In this document: piece after piece, positions 43,010 to 52,409 of the stretch
How positions within the stretch are numbered: position 1 is the first letter of the stretch
Layout: every line of letters begins with the position of its first letter
Assembly (NCBI RefSeq): GCF_001648175.1
Contig: NZ_CP015243.1
Coordinates: 1,736,001 to 1,800,000, forward strand
Source: Halotalea alkalilenta
GTDB lineage: Bacteria; Pseudomonadota; Gammaproteobacteria; Pseudomonadales; Halomonadaceae
Direction of reading: 5' to 3'
Length of the DNA: 64,000 bases
Translations under genes and position numbers: made by a program
The notes under the pieces: model-generated
Told to the model about the DNA's origin: nothing
Database searches by the model: none
Seen by the model: the letters and a program-made list of their open reading frames with translations, nothing else

Positions 43010-43833
43010 GGCTCGAGCAGCGCTTCTCGCAGCGCGTTCCAGCTTGCCTCGTCCGGGGCGCAGATCAGCCCGCCGCCGGTCGCGCTGGGCAGGTAGGGCG
43101 TGCCATCGAACTGGGCGGAGTAGCCACCGGCCTCGCGGTGCAAGAGCCAGCCCGCCGCATGGTCCCAAGGCATCAGCTTGTTGTAGAACAGCGCGTGGCT
43201 ATGGCCTTCGGCGACCAGCCGGTAGTCGTGGGCCGCACAGCGCAGCATGCTGACCGCGCCGAGGCGCGAAAGGCGGGAATTGACCCGGCTGCGCAGCGGC
43301 TCCTCCAGGTACCCGCTGGAGACGTGCGCCTCCATCTCGCTGAGCCCTACCGGCGCCGCCACCCGCAGCGGATGGCGCTGGCCGTCGCCTCCCTCCCGCC
43401 AGGCGCCGCCGTCGCGCAGCGCGCAGTAGCGTTGCTCGGTGATCGGATCGAGGATCACCCCAGCGACCACCTCACCGCGCGCGATCACCGCCGCCATCAC
43501 CCCGAAAAGCGGTGTGCCAGAGGCATAGTTGCGGGTGCCGTCGATCGGGTCGAGAACGATGGCAAGCTCGGCGCTCCCGAGCGCCTCCAGCCCGGTATGG
43601 CCTTGCGCCACCGCCTCCTCGCCGATCACCTTCGCACTGGGGAAGGCCTGCGCCAGCGCGCTGGTGATCCAGCGCTCGGCGGCCTCGTCCGCCTCGGTGA
43701 CCAGGTCGAAAGGCCCGCTCTTTTGCTGGACCTGCGCCGCCGACAGGCGGCCGAAGCGAGGCAAGATCTCCAAACGCGCGGCCTGGAGGAGAATTTCGCC
43801 CAGGTGTCCAAGCTTTTGATCGTCGAACGACAT
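43006..43833 (-). CDS. Inositol monophosphatase family phosphatase
   Basis: A 275-residue lithium-sensitive phosphatase family member (SuhB/CysQ/HisN relatives). The metal sites are KVIGEEAVA (Glu), IVLDPIDGTRNYASG (DPIDGT) and MPWDHAAGWLLHREAGG (WDHAAG). It is not close enough to SuhB or CysQ for a firm name; it could act on inositol phosphate, histidinol phosphate or 3',5'-bisphosphonucleotides. The start at 43833 has GGAGG 5 bases upstream; the open frame continues to 44079 without support. Confidence 0.88.
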   Translation of the reverse strand: MSFDDQKLGHLGEILLQAARLEILPRFGRLSAAQVQQKSGPFDLVTEADEAAERWITSALAQAFPSAKVIGEEAVAQGHTGLEALGSAELAIVLDPIDGTRNYASGTPLFGVMAAVIARGEVVAGVILDPITEQRYCALRDGGAWREGGDGQRHPLRVAAPVGLSEMEAHVSSGYLEEPLRSRVNSRLSRLGAVSMLRCAAHDYRLVAEGHSHALFYNKLMPWDHAAGWLLHREAGGYSAQFDGTPYLPSATGGGLICAPDEASWNALREALLEP

Positions 43834-43975
43834 GACGGCCTCCATCGAGAGTGTCAGCGCCAGCATAGCACTCTCGCTGACATGCTCTTGAGCGATGGAC
43901 CGGGCCGATTCGTTTTCGCTCGCCTTACCACATTGAGATGAGCCGGCTAATGCACAAAGTTGATGCATGAAGCGG

Positions 43976-43999
43976 AAAAAAAAGCCCGTTTCGGGCTTT
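43976..43999 (-). terminator. Rho-independent terminator-like hairpin on the minus strand
   Basis: A perfect AAAGCCCG/CGGGCTTT stem with a 3-base loop, followed on the minus strand by a run of eight T. It points leftward but lies 143 bases upstream of the start of the leftward phosphatase gene, so it is either a leader attenuator or the end of a short or lost leftward transcript. The rest of the 288-base gap (43834-44121) holds no gene; it is AT-rich near 44010-44100. Confidence 0.75.
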
Positions 44000-44121
44000 C
44001 CGTGCGCTGACTTGGTGCTAGGAATTTTTTTCCTGGTAATCGTCGAATTTATATCGTTTTGAGCGAATCGGAGCTGCATCTCTAATAGCGATTATTCCAC
44101 TTCAACAAAAGACCGCCTCCT

Positions 44122-44805
44122 ATGGGAAAAATCGGTTTCCGCATTCAACAGCATCCTGGCCGATCCATCGATGCCGAGACGCTGGTGCAGTACAGCACTG
44201 TGGGCAGTGCGCAGATCAGTGACTGCATGGGGCGCCTCTATGGTGCGGTCGGTCTCAAGCCGTTCCACCGCCCCGGCAGTGCGCGTCTGGTGGGAACAGC
44301 CGTCACCGTCAAAGTGCGTCCTGGAGACAACTTGATGATTCACAAAGCGATCGCTCTGGCAGGGGCGGGCGACGTCATCGTGGTGGACGGTGGGGGGGAG
44401 CAGACCAACGCATTGGTCGGGGAGCTGATGTACATGCAGGCGCTCGGTCGCGGCATTGCCGGTTTCGTGATCGATGGCGCCATCCGCGACGCCGACACCT
44501 TCTTCCAGAACGACTTTCCTTGCTTTGGCCGCGGTATCTCGCATCGTGGGCCCTACAAGGAGGGGCCTGGAGAAATAAATGTGCCCGTGTGCATAGGCGG
44601 TCAGGTCGTCAACGCTGGCGATGTCGTCGTGGGCGATGCCGATGGCGTCGTGTTCATCGCTGCCGCCGATGCGCAGCATGTGCTAGCGCAGGCTCTGAAG
44701 AAAGAGTCCGTCGAAGTCGAGACCAAGAAGAAGATCCTCAGCGGTGGCAGCAACGACAAACCCTGGATCGACGCGGTCATCGCGCAAAAAGGGGAAGCGC
44801 TCTAA
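44122..44805 (+). CDS. RraA-like/HMG aldolase family protein
   Basis: A 227-residue protein of the RraA fold, which includes RNase E inhibitors and divalent-metal aldolases and oxaloacetate decarboxylases. The active-site style stretches AQISDCMGRLYG, VKVRPGDNLMIHKAI and FVIDGAIRDADTF (Arg-Asp metal motif) favour a metal-dependent lyase rather than the RNase E regulator. Its stop overlaps the aminotransferase start by one base (TAATG), so it belongs to the transport and aminotransferase operon, where a 2-oxo acid made by transamination could be its substrate. Confidence 0.85.
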   Translation: MGKIGFRIQQHPGRSIDAETLVQYSTVGSAQISDCMGRLYGAVGLKPFHRPGSARLVGTAVTVKVRPGDNLMIHKAIALAGAGDVIVVDGGGEQTNALVGELMYMQALGRGIAGFVIDGAIRDADTFFQNDFPCFGRGISHRGPYKEGPGEINVPVCIGGQVVNAGDVVVGDADGVVFIAAADAQHVLAQALKKESVEVETKKKILSGGSNDKPWIDAVIAQKGEAL

Positions 44806-46010
44806 TGGATGTCATCGCTGACCGGATCAAACGCATCAAACCCTCGCCCAGCGGCGCTGCTCGCACGATCATTGCGAAATTGCGCGAGGAGGGGCGCGTC
44901 GTCATCGACCTGACCGTGGGTGAGCCCGATTTCCCTACGCCATCCCACATTCTCCAGGCGGCAGCGGCCGCTGCGAATCGCGGCGAGACTCGTTATACCC
45001 ACGTGCAGGGTATGCCCACCTTGCGGGAGGCCATCCGCGAGCAGTTCCTCAACGACTTCGGCCTGGACTATCCGGTGGCCGATATCATCGTTTCCACCGG
45101 TGCCAAGCAGGTGATCTTCAATGGCTTGGCCGCCACTGTGAACGATGGCGATGAGGTCATCATCCCAGCCCCCTATTGGGTGTCGTATCCGGACATGGTG
45201 TTGCTCAACGGAGGCAAACCGGTACCCGTGTCAGCCTATCCGGAAACGCACTACAAGTTGACGCCTGGAGCGCTCGAACGGGCCATTACATCGCGCACGA
45301 AATGGCTCTTGCTCAATTCGCCGTGCAACCCGACCGGTGCCTTGTATAGCCGGGCCGAACTGGCTGCATTGATGAATGTGCTCAGACGCCATCCCCATGT
45401 ATGGCTGATGACAGATGATATCTATGCCCATCTGAATTTCACCGCTGAGCGCACCGTTCATCCATTGGAAGTTGCGCCGGATTTGAAAACGCGCACGTTG
45501 ATCGTCAATGGCGTATCCAAGGCGTATGCCATGACCGGCTGGCGTATTGGCTATGGGGCGGGGCCTGTTGCGCTCATCAAGGCGATGGCGACACTTCAGT
45601 CCCAATCCACCTCGGGCACCTCCTCGGTCAGCCAGGCTGCTGCGCTCGAAGCCTTGTCTGGCCCGCAGGAATGCGTGGCGGCGTTTCGCGATATTTTCAA
45701 AGCGCGACGCGATGCCGCGGTAGCAGGCTTGTCGAGGGTGCCAGGGCTGGAAGTCGTCCAGCCCGAAGGGGCGTTCTACGTGTATCCCAGCTGTACGCAG
45801 TTGTTGGGCAGGAGAACACCGGAAGGAAAACTCATTGATACCGACGCTGATTTGGTCGCGTACTTCTTACGTCATGCCGGTGTGGCGTTGATCGATGGTA
45901 CTGCCTATGGCGTACCCGGGACCTTTCGAGTGTCGTACGCAAATTCGTTGGACAATATCGAACGGGCTTGCGTCAACATGCAGCTGGCGGCAAAACGGCT
46001 GCTTGCTTAA
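44805..46010 (+). CDS. Pyridoxal-phosphate aminotransferase, class I/II
   Basis: A 401-residue fold-type I aminotransferase of the aspartate aminotransferase group. Key parts are LTVGEPDFPTPSHI, YTHVQGMPTLREAI, the PLP phosphate region STGAKQVIFNGLAA, NSPCNPTGALYS, the PLP-ring Asp region WLMTDDIYAHLNF and the Schiff-base lysine in VNGVSKAYAMTGWRIGYG. The amino donor cannot be told from sequence. It is coupled to the RraA-like gene and followed 28 bases later by the binding-protein gene. Confidence 0.93.
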   Translation: MDVIADRIKRIKPSPSGAARTIIAKLREEGRVVIDLTVGEPDFPTPSHILQAAAAAANRGETRYTHVQGMPTLREAIREQFLNDFGLDYPVADIIVSTGAKQVIFNGLAATVNDGDEVIIPAPYWVSYPDMVLLNGGKPVPVSAYPETHYKLTPGALERAITSRTKWLLLNSPCNPTGALYSRAELAALMNVLRRHPHVWLMTDDIYAHLNFTAERTVHPLEVAPDLKTRTLIVNGVSKAYAMTGWRIGYGAGPVALIKAMATLQSQSTSGTSSVSQAAALEALSGPQECVAAFRDIFKARRDAAVAGLSRVPGLEVVQPEGAFYVYPSCTQLLGRRTPEGKLIDTDADLVAYFLRHAGVALIDGTAYGVPGTFRVSYANSLDNIERACVNMQLAAKRLLA

Positions 46011-46038
46011 TCTTTCCTACTCAGAGGTGAAAATAATA

Positions 46039-46863
46039 ATGTCATATACCTTCGTATGCCGCTTCTCGATGGCGCTGTTCCTGCTTGGATCGATTCCGGC
46101 CGTCCATGCCGACCAGCTCGATGATGTGAAGTCTTCTGGTATGCTGAACTGCGGCACGTTGGGTACGTCTCAGCCTTTCAGCTTCCAGGATAACGATACT
46201 CGTCAGCTCGTCGGCTTCGATGTCGATATATGCAAGCTGGTGGCCGATAAGCTGGGTGTCGACGTTCGATTCAAGATGATGTCGGTGGCGGCCCGCGTGC
46301 CTGAATTGAACGAAAAGCGAGTCGATATCATCGCCGCTAATTTGGGCTATACCCCGGCGCGGGCCGAGCAAATCGCGTTCAGTCACCAATACTTTGCCAG
46401 TCGGCAGATGCTGATGGTCCGCCAGGAATCGAACATCGAGTCGATCGAGCAGCTCGATGGGCGGCGCGTTGGCGCGGTGAAAGGCTCCAGTTCCGAGCGT
46501 GACATCAAAAATCGCCTGCCCAATTCCACCGTCACCGGCTATGCCGATGGTTCGGCCACTTATCTTGCTCTGCAGCAGAAGAAGATCGATGCCCAATATG
46601 GATCGGAAGCTGGTCTGATGCGGTTCGTTCAACAGGCGCCTGCCAATAGTCCGCTGATGCTGATCGAGACCGCGGTCTTCGTCGAACCTTGGGGCCTGGG
46701 CATTCGCAAGAATGAACCTGAATTTCTGGCGGCGGTGAATCAGATTCTGGTCGAGGCCGATGCGTCCGGAGAGATGACCGAGATTTTCAACAAGTGGTTT
46801 GGGGCAGACACTCCCTACGCTATGCAGCGTGCCTACGAGGTCGAACCGATTACCAGCCTGTAA
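46039..46863 (+). CDS. Amino-acid ABC transporter substrate-binding protein, family 3
   Basis: A 274-residue periplasmic protein with a signal peptide (RFSMALFLLGSIPAVHA, cleaved near HADQ). Family 3 segments are MLNCGTLGTSQPFSFQD, LVGFDVDICKLVADKLGVDVRF, RVDIIAANLGYTPARAEQIAFSHQY and RVGAVKGSSSERDI. The ligand is probably an amino acid or similar small acid. AGAGGTG stands 9 bases before the ATG. A 97-base gap separates it from the first permease, the longest gap inside the operon. Confidence 0.93.
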   Translation: MSYTFVCRFSMALFLLGSIPAVHADQLDDVKSSGMLNCGTLGTSQPFSFQDNDTRQLVGFDVDICKLVADKLGVDVRFKMMSVAARVPELNEKRVDIIAANLGYTPARAEQIAFSHQYFASRQMLMVRQESNIESIEQLDGRRVGAVKGSSSERDIKNRLPNSTVTGYADGSATYLALQQKKIDAQYGSEAGLMRFVQQAPANSPLMLIETAVFVEPWGLGIRKNEPEFLAAVNQILVEADASGEMTEIFNKWFGADTPYAMQRAYEVEPITSL

Positions 46864-46960
46864 GTGCCAGCGTTTCGTCTGCGAGAGCGAGCAAGTCAAG
46901 GCCTCGCAGACGCGCTGGAAGGTAGAGGGTATTTCAGTCGACCAAGGGAATCGAAGGCAT

Positions 46961-47647
46961 ATGTACTTACTGGAAGCGCAATACCTGTACCAGATGCTGG
47001 GCGGTATGGTGACTACCATCCAGCTTTTTATCGTGTCATGGGTGCTGGCCTTTTCGGTCGCATTGACATTGGTGGTTATCCGCGCAACCGAGTTATCGGT
47101 CGCGCGCTGGATAGTTGACGCCTATGTGGAATATCACCGTAACGTGCCTCTTTTGGTGCATGTCTTGTTCTGGTACTTCGGAATGCCAGAGCTGCTACCT
47201 GAAAGTGTTCGTAGTTGGCTCTATCAGCACAATGCGGAGATGTCTTTGGCGGCGATCGCGCTGGGTTTGGGGGCTGCTGCTTACATTGCCGAAGATATTC
47301 GCAGTGGGCTGCGTGCCATTCCTGAAACGCAGTTCGAAGCGGCCCGGGCGATGGGCGCGAACTACTTGCAGGGTATGCGCTATGTCATCATTCCACAGGC
47401 GCTACGCCATGCTGTGCCAGCGTTGATCGGTCGTGCGCTACTGTTGTTCAAGAACACCAGTGTGACGATGGCCATCGGCGTAGCCGAGCTCACTTACCAG
47501 GCGCGTGAAATCGAGAACGATACCTACCGTACCTTTGCCACTTATGGTGCTGCAACGGCGATGTATCTAGCCGGCGCCTTCCTGATCATGTTCATTGGTG
47601 CGCGCATCCACGCGTATTATGCGATAAGCGGAGGGCGCAATGCTTGA
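46961..47647 (+). CDS. Amino-acid ABC transporter permease (HisM/HisQ family)
   Basis: A 228-residue permease with about five membrane segments. The start YLLEAQYLYQMLGGMVTTIQLF is typical for this family, and the EAA loop is ETQFEAARAMGANYLQGMRYVIIPQALRHAVPAL. GAAGG lies 4 bases before the ATG at 46961. It overlaps the second permease by eight bases. It forms the heterodimeric channel with the next product. Confidence 0.94.
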   Translation: MYLLEAQYLYQMLGGMVTTIQLFIVSWVLAFSVALTLVVIRATELSVARWIVDAYVEYHRNVPLLVHVLFWYFGMPELLPESVRSWLYQHNAEMSLAAIALGLGAAAYIAEDIRSGLRAIPETQFEAARAMGANYLQGMRYVIIPQALRHAVPALIGRALLLFKNTSVTMAIGVAELTYQAREIENDTYRTFATYGAATAMYLAGAFLIMFIGARIHAYYAISGGRNA

Positions 47648-48329
47648 GATCGTCCGTGAGTACTGGCCAATGCTCTTGGTTGGGCAATACCCGAATGGCC
47701 CGCTGGGCGGGCTGGCGCTGACATTGATCGTCGCTGTCCTGGGGCTGGCATTTTCTCTTCCGCTTTCGCTTCTGATTGCACTGGCTCGAATCAGTCCGGT
47801 GAAATGGTTGTCGTTCGTGACCGCTCAGTTCGTGAGGGTCATACGCGGCATCCCGCTTCTGATGCTGATCTTCTGGGCGTATTTCGTGGTGCCCAAGTTG
47901 ATTGGCAGCTCGGTCAGCGGGTTCACTACGTTGGTGTGCGCATTAGTGGTCTATCAGGCCGCCTATCTGGCTGAGGTCATCCGCGCTGGCATTGAGGCCA
48001 TTCCATCCGGGCAGATCGAAGCATCACGCTCGATGGGGTCGAGCTATATATTGACGATGCGAAAGGTCATTCTTCCCCAGGCCTTGCTCAACGTGCTGCC
48101 GAGTATGACCAACCAGTTCGTTTCGACCATCAAGGAAACCTCGCTGGGGTATGTCATCAGTGTCAATGAGCTCACTTTTTCCGCCAATCAGGTGAATAAT
48201 TTGGTGCTCACGCAACCTCTGCAGGTCTTCGGTGTGTTGGCGGTGGTGTATTTCATTGTGTGCTTTAGCCTCAGTCGTAGCTTGAGGTGGCTGGATATAC
48301 GCATACGCCGCTCTCGTGCCATGGCCTGA
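47640..48329 (+). CDS. Amino-acid ABC transporter permease (HisM/HisQ family), second subunit
   Basis: A 229-residue permease. The membrane segments begin [26 protein letters not shown]. The EAA loop is [34 protein letters not shown]. The [11 protein letters not shown] stretch is characteristic of the family. It is followed 19 bases later by the ATPase gene. Confidence 0.94.
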   Translation: MLEIVREYWPMLLVGQYPNGPLGGLALTLIVAVLGLAFSLPLSLLIALARISPVKWLSFVTAQFVRVIRGIPLLMLIFWAYFVVPKLIGSSVSGFTTLVCALVVYQAAYLAEVIRAGIEAIPSGQIEASRSMGSSYILTMRKVILPQALLNVLPSMTNQFVSTIKETSLGYVISVNELTFSANQVNNLVLTQPLQVFGVLAVVYFIVCFSLSRSLRWLDIRIRRSRAMA

Positions 48330-48348
48330 ATGGAAAAGGGAAACGATA

Positions 48349-49077
48349 ATGATAAAGATGAAAAAAGTGAGTAAATGGTTCGGCCAACACCAGGTGCTGA
48401 ATGATATCGACCTGTCCTTGAGCAAGGGAGAGGTGGTGGTGATATGTGGGCCATCAGGCTCGGGTAAATCGACGCTGATACGTACGATAAATCGTTTGGA
48501 AAGTATCCAGGGTGGAAGGATAGAAGTTGATGGAGACGATATCTATGCCAGCCATCTGAATGTGAATTCGTTACGCCAAAAGATAGGCTTCGTTTTTCAG
48601 CAGTTCAATTTGTTTCCACACATGACCGTGTTGGACAATGTAATGTTTGGGTTGGTAAACATACAAAAACGTTCGAAAAAAGAGTCTATGGAAAGAGCTA
48701 GGTCATTGTTGGATAGGGTGGGGTTGCTTGAAAAAATAAATGCATACCCTGGCGCACTTTCTGGTGGTCAACAACAGCGTGTGGCGATTGCGCGTGCACT
48801 GGCACAGCAGCCACCGGTCATGCTCTTCGATGAGCCCACCAGTGCGCTGGACCCTGAAATGGTGGGCGAAGTACTTCAAGTCATGAAAGGTTTGGCGAAG
48901 GAAGGGATGACGATGGTATGCGTGACCCACGAGATGGGATTTGCCCGTGAGGTGGCCGATCGGGTGGTGTTCATGGATGCCGGGCAGATTCAGGAAATCG
49001 CCGATCCTGAAACTTTCTTCACCTCGCCGCAGCACCCGCGCGCGCAGCGCTTCCTGAGCGACGTGCACATACGGTGA
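48349..49077 (+). CDS. Amino-acid ABC transporter ATP-binding protein (GlnQ/HisP type)
   Basis: A 242-residue ABC ATPase. Walker A is [20 protein letters not shown]-loop [16 protein letters not shown], signature [17 protein letters not shown], Walker [15 protein letters not shown] and switch [17 protein letters not shown]. The start at 48349 follows an AAAAGGG run. The first 420 bases are clearly more AT-rich than neighbouring genes (codons such as AAA, ATA and TTG), unusual for this chromosome and a sign of recent transfer. Confidence 0.95.
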   Translation: MIKMKKVSKWFGQHQVLNDIDLSLSKGEVVVICGPSGSGKSTLIRTINRLESIQGGRIEVDGDDIYASHLNVNSLRQKIGFVFQQFNLFPHMTVLDNVMFGLVNIQKRSKKESMERARSLLDRVGLLEKINAYPGALSGGQQQRVAIARALAQQPPVMLFDEPTSALDPEMVGEVLQVMKGLAKEGMTMVCVTHEMGFAREVADRVVFMDAGQIQEIADPETFFTSPQHPRAQRFLSDVHIR

Positions 49078-49168
49078 CTCTACTGGGCCGGAGGCTGGCT
49101 CACTGGCGAGCCCGACAGTGGATGCGGTATCGTCATGCTTTGGGCGAAATCCCGCGCCGACCCGGAAG

Positions 49169-50092
49169 ATGATGTATACGCTCAAGCAAATCGAGGCTTT
49201 CTACTGGAGCTGCCTGCTGGGCAGTTTCAGTGCATCTTCCAAGAAGTTGCATGCTACCCAATCCGCGGTCGCCAAGCGTGTGGCCGAGTTGGAGTCCTTT
49301 GTCGGCAGACCACTTCTTGAGCGCTCGACTCCCTTCACGTTGACGCCTGCTGGGCAGCAACTGTTTTCCTTCGCCCAGGAAATGCTGGAACTGAATAGTC
49401 GAATCATAGACCGCATGGCCGACCCGAGCGGTCTCGAGGGGATAGTGCAGCTTGGGGCGACCGAGTTGATTGGTCTGACCTGGTTGGCGACATTGATTCA
49501 TGAGGTGCGCAGCCGCTATCCCAAGCTGCAACTGCTGCCTGAGTTGGATGGTGGCATTACGCTTTACGAGCGGCTGCGGCGCAATGAGATCGATGTTGCC
49601 ATTCTTCCTGGCCCGTTCTGGAGCTATGAGTTCGACTCGATCTACCTCGGGGCGGTGCAGAAGGCCTGGATGGTAAGTCCTTCACTGGGGATCGATGCTG
49701 CCGCGACGTTGTCGCCGAGTGATCTCACCCACTATCCGATCATCTCTCAACCCGCCTCATCCGCTGCGGCACACATGTATGACGCCTGGTATGCCAAGGC
49801 TGGCTTGGCTTTCGAGCGGGTGATCACTTGCAATAATCTGGGCATGATCGCCAAGTTGACCATGATGGGGCTGGGTATCAGCCATCTTCAACAGACGTAC
49901 TTCCAACCATTGGTGGAGGCCGGACTGCTGCAGCAGCTCGACGTGCGACCACCCCTGCCAGAAGTCTGCTATTACGCGGTGTTCCGAAAGCGTTCGATCA
50001 ACCCGGTCACTACCAAGTTGATCGAACTGATGCAGGAGGTCTGCGACTTCGAGGTTGCCGGCTCATTTCTGCCGCAGGTAGTCACGCGCTAG
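49169..50092 (+). CDS. LysR-type transcriptional regulator
   Basis: A 307-residue regulator. The N-terminal winged helix is TLKQIEAFYWSCLLGSFSASSKKLHATQSAVAKRVAELESFVGRPLLER. The effector domain starts IVQLGATELIGLTWLATLIHEVRSRYP. The start is one of two adjacent ATGs (49169/49172) with GGAAG just upstream. It follows the importer operon on the same strand with a 91-base gap and is its probable regulator. LysR genes are more often divergent from their target, so it may belong to the operon itself. Confidence 0.92.
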   Translation: MMYTLKQIEAFYWSCLLGSFSASSKKLHATQSAVAKRVAELESFVGRPLLERSTPFTLTPAGQQLFSFAQEMLELNSRIIDRMADPSGLEGIVQLGATELIGLTWLATLIHEVRSRYPKLQLLPELDGGITLYERLRRNEIDVAILPGPFWSYEFDSIYLGAVQKAWMVSPSLGIDAAATLSPSDLTHYPIISQPASSAAAHMYDAWYAKAGLAFERVITCNNLGMIAKLTMMGLGISHLQQTYFQPLVEAGLLQQLDVRPPLPEVCYYAVFRKRSINPVTTKLIELMQEVCDFEVAGSFLPQVVTR

Positions 50093-50192
50093 CATTGAGC
50101 ATCTTCAACGGCAATTCGTGCACTGCCCGCTGACGAGCTGACCGGGCCCTTCCGAGCGCCGGTGGAGGAAAGCCGCCTAGCCGTATGCTGGG

Positions 50193-50537
50193 CTAGGCCT
50201 CTGCCGTGGCTACCAGCTCGAGCAGCGTGCCTTCGCCGAGATCGCTCACGCCCAGGGTGGCGCGCGCCGGGAGGAACTCGGCGCCGAACCACTGGGTCCA
50301 GACTTCGTTCATCGCCTTCTTCTGGCCAAGATCAGTGACGTAGAGCGTGGCCGCTACCACCTTGCTCTTGTCGCTGCCGAGCTCGGCGAGGTAGCGCTCG
50401 AGCTTGGCGAGCACCTGCTGGGTTTGGCCGGCCATGTCGGCGCTCGAGTCGTCGGCGGTGATGCCGCCGAAGAAGATCAGCCCGTTGGCGCGTACCGCGC
50501 GATGCATGATGGGGGTGGGAATGTGACGTTCGATCAT
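50193..50537 (-). CDS. RidA/YjgF family protein
   Basis: A 114-residue member of the RidA family, which hydrolyses reactive enamine or imine intermediates, releasing ammonia. Conserved parts are RANGLIFFGGITADD, the helix QTQQVLAKLERYLAELGSDKSKVV, and FLPARATLGVSDLGEGTLLEL, which includes the RATL arginine needed for imine deaminase activity. It lies 142 bases downstream of the dehydrogenase subunit gene and is probably the last gene of the operon, where it would remove the imine product of amine oxidation. Confidence 0.92.
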   Translation of the reverse strand: MIERHIPTPIMHRAVRANGLIFFGGITADDSSADMAGQTQQVLAKLERYLAELGSDKSKVVAATLYVTDLGQKKAMNEVWTQWFGAEFLPARATLGVSDLGEGTLLELVATAEA

Positions 50538-50679
50538 CGTACTTCCTTGGTTTGGTGGGTGGCGTGGTCAGGCGGCGGCCCGGACGTCGAGATCGGCGCC
50601 GGGTGCCGCGGTTGCTCGGTGACGCGGGTGATCGCGAGAGGTGCGATCGGCAGTCGTGGCTGGGGTTCGCCGAGCCACT

Positions 50680-52113
50680 TCAATCGACTTCGGTCTTCGA
50701 TGCGCGGGGCTCGGGGATTTCGAGCTCCGCCAGCTGGCCGAGGGTGATCGGCTTGATCGGCGAGCGCAGCCGGTAGTAGCCCACCTCGGCGGTCGGTCGG
50801 CCCTGGGTTTCGCCGATCAGCTCGGCAACGGTGAGCCCGCACATCCGCCCCTGGCAGGGCCCCATGCCGCAGCGCAGGAATGCCTTGAGCTGGTTGGGGC
50901 CGCTGCAGCCCGCGCGGACCGCGGCGCGTACCTGGCCTGCGTCGATCTCTTCGCAGCGGCACACCACGGTCTCGTCGCTGGGCCGGCGCCAGGCTTCATT
51001 GGGGCGGTAGAGGGCGTCGAGGAATGGTCGTATACGCAGCTCGCGAGCGAGCGCGCGGCGCAGCGGGCGGGCGATCTCGTCTCGCCGGGCTGCGGTGATC
51101 GCGCCGAGTCGGGCCGCGACCTGGAGCGCGCTGAGCCTGCCCTGCAGCTTCGACGCCTCGGCGCCGACGATGCCGCCGCCGTCGCCGGCGAAGAAGATGT
51201 CCTGCGCATCGCTTTCGCCCCAAGGGTCGAGCTCCGGCACCCAGCAGAGCTGGTCTTCGCGCCAGCGGTGGCGGCAGCTCAGCGCGCGGCTGAGCTGCAC
51301 GTTGGGTACCACCCCCTGATGCAGCAGCAGGGTCTTGGCGATGATCTCTTGCCATTGGCCCTGGCGCTTGAAACCGACCCGCTCGAGCTGGCCGTCGCCC
51401 TCGGCGCGCAGCGCCTCGACCCCGCGCACGATGTTCACCCCGTGGCGTCGCAGCTCACGGATCAGCTTGATCCCCTTGAGCAGGTAGTCCGGTGCGCCAA
51501 GCGCCGTAGCCAAATACGGCGCGGCGCGGCGCAAGGCGTCTTTCGGCGAGGTGTCGAGCAGCGCGGCCACGGGTACGCCGGCGCGCAGGTACTGGGCCGC
51601 CACCAGCAGCAGCAGCGGCCCGCAGCCCGCCAGTACCAGCGGTTGATCCAGCGCCACCCCTGAGCTCTTCAGCAGCACCTGGGCGGCGCCCGCGCCCATT
51701 ACGCCCGGCAGGGTCCAGCCGGGAACCGGGAACGGCCGCTCCTGGGCGCCGCTGGCGACGATCACCTGGCTTGCCTGGGCCAAGGCGGCCCGGCCGCGGG
51801 CGAGGGTGCCCAGCTCCCGCTCGCGGTTGAGCTGCCAAAGCGTATGTTCGGGACGATAGTCGATCAGCCCCGCCTCGATGCCGTGGCGCAGTGATTCGAT
51901 CAGCTCGCCGCCGCGCCAATAGTCCGCACCGAGCAGGCTACGCTCGCGCAGCGGCGTGGATTCTAGCGCGCGATAGATCTGCCCGCCGGGAGCGCCCTGC
52001 TCATCGAACAGCCGGCATGGCACTCCGTGGCTTGCCGCCTCGACCGCGGCCGAGAGCCCGGCCGGCCCGGCGCCGATGATCGCAAGTCCGGGGGGTTGAT
52101 GGTCGGCGCTCAT
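50680..52113 (-). CDS. FAD/NAD(P)-binding subunit of an opine/amino-acid-type dehydrogenase, with Cys-rich C-terminus
   Basis: A 477-residue flavoprotein. The FAD site is LAIIGAGPAGLSAAVEAASHG, a second dinucleotide region is around LVLAGCGPLLLLVAAQYLRAG, and DIFFAGDGGGIVGA is the second FAD contact. The C-terminal domain has VCRCEEID and CGMGPCQGRMCG, a BFD-like [2Fe-2S] site. This architecture is found in HcnB, OoxA and the alpha subunit of D-hydroxyproline dehydrogenases. The start at 52113 overlaps the ferredoxin-like gene stop (ATGA). The substrate is unknown. Confidence 0.9.
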   Translation of the reverse strand: MSADHQPPGLAIIGAGPAGLSAAVEAASHGVPCRLFDEQGAPGGQIYRALESTPLRERSLLGADYWRGGELIESLRHGIEAGLIDYRPEHTLWQLNRERELGTLARGRAALAQASQVIVASGAQERPFPVPGWTLPGVMGAGAAQVLLKSSGVALDQPLVLAGCGPLLLLVAAQYLRAGVPVAALLDTSPKDALRRAAPYLATALGAPDYLLKGIKLIRELRRHGVNIVRGVEALRAEGDGQLERVGFKRQGQWQEIIAKTLLLHQGVVPNVQLSRALSCRHRWREDQLCWVPELDPWGESDAQDIFFAGDGGGIVGAEASKLQGRLSALQVAARLGAITAARRDEIARPLRRALARELRIRPFLDALYRPNEAWRRPSDETVVCRCEEIDAGQVRAAVRAGCSGPNQLKAFLRCGMGPCQGRMCGLTVAELIGETQGRPTAEVGYYRLRSPIKPITLGQLAELEIPEPRASKTEVD

Positions 52114-52409
52114 GGGGTGATCTCCGCCGCGCCGAGCTGACGCTCGATGCGCATGCCGTCGCGGACCTGCACCTGGCAGCCCTGCTGGTTGGGCACGCCG
52201 TCCACCACCAGCAGGCAGTCGAAGCATACCCCCATCATGCAGTAGGGCCCCCGCGGCGTAGCGCTGACCGGGGTGGTCCTGAAGCGCTTGATTCCCGCCG
52301 CGAGCAGTGCGCTGGCGACGCTGTCGCCCTGGCGTGCACTGATCTCGCGCTGCTCGAAGTGCAGGGTGAGGGTGGGTCGTGAATCAGGCGACGACAGTCG
52401 TGTGGGCAT
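52110..52409 (-). CDS. [2Fe-2S]-binding small subunit of the dehydrogenase
   Basis: A 99-residue ferredoxin-like protein. The cluster motif is GPYCMMGVCFDCLLVVDG plus a distal Cys in QQGCQV (C-x4-C-x2-C-x11-C), typical of the small HcnA/opine-oxidase gamma subunits. The start at 52409 has GGAGA 7-11 bases upstream and lies 26 bases inside the end of the DAO subunit gene. It passes electrons between the two flavoprotein subunits or to an acceptor, as known for the family. Confidence 0.9.
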   Translation of the reverse strand: MPTRLSSPDSRPTLTLHFEQREISARQGDSVASALLAAGIKRFRTTPVSATPRGPYCMMGVCFDCLLVVDGVPNQQGCQVQVRDGMRIERQLGAAEITP

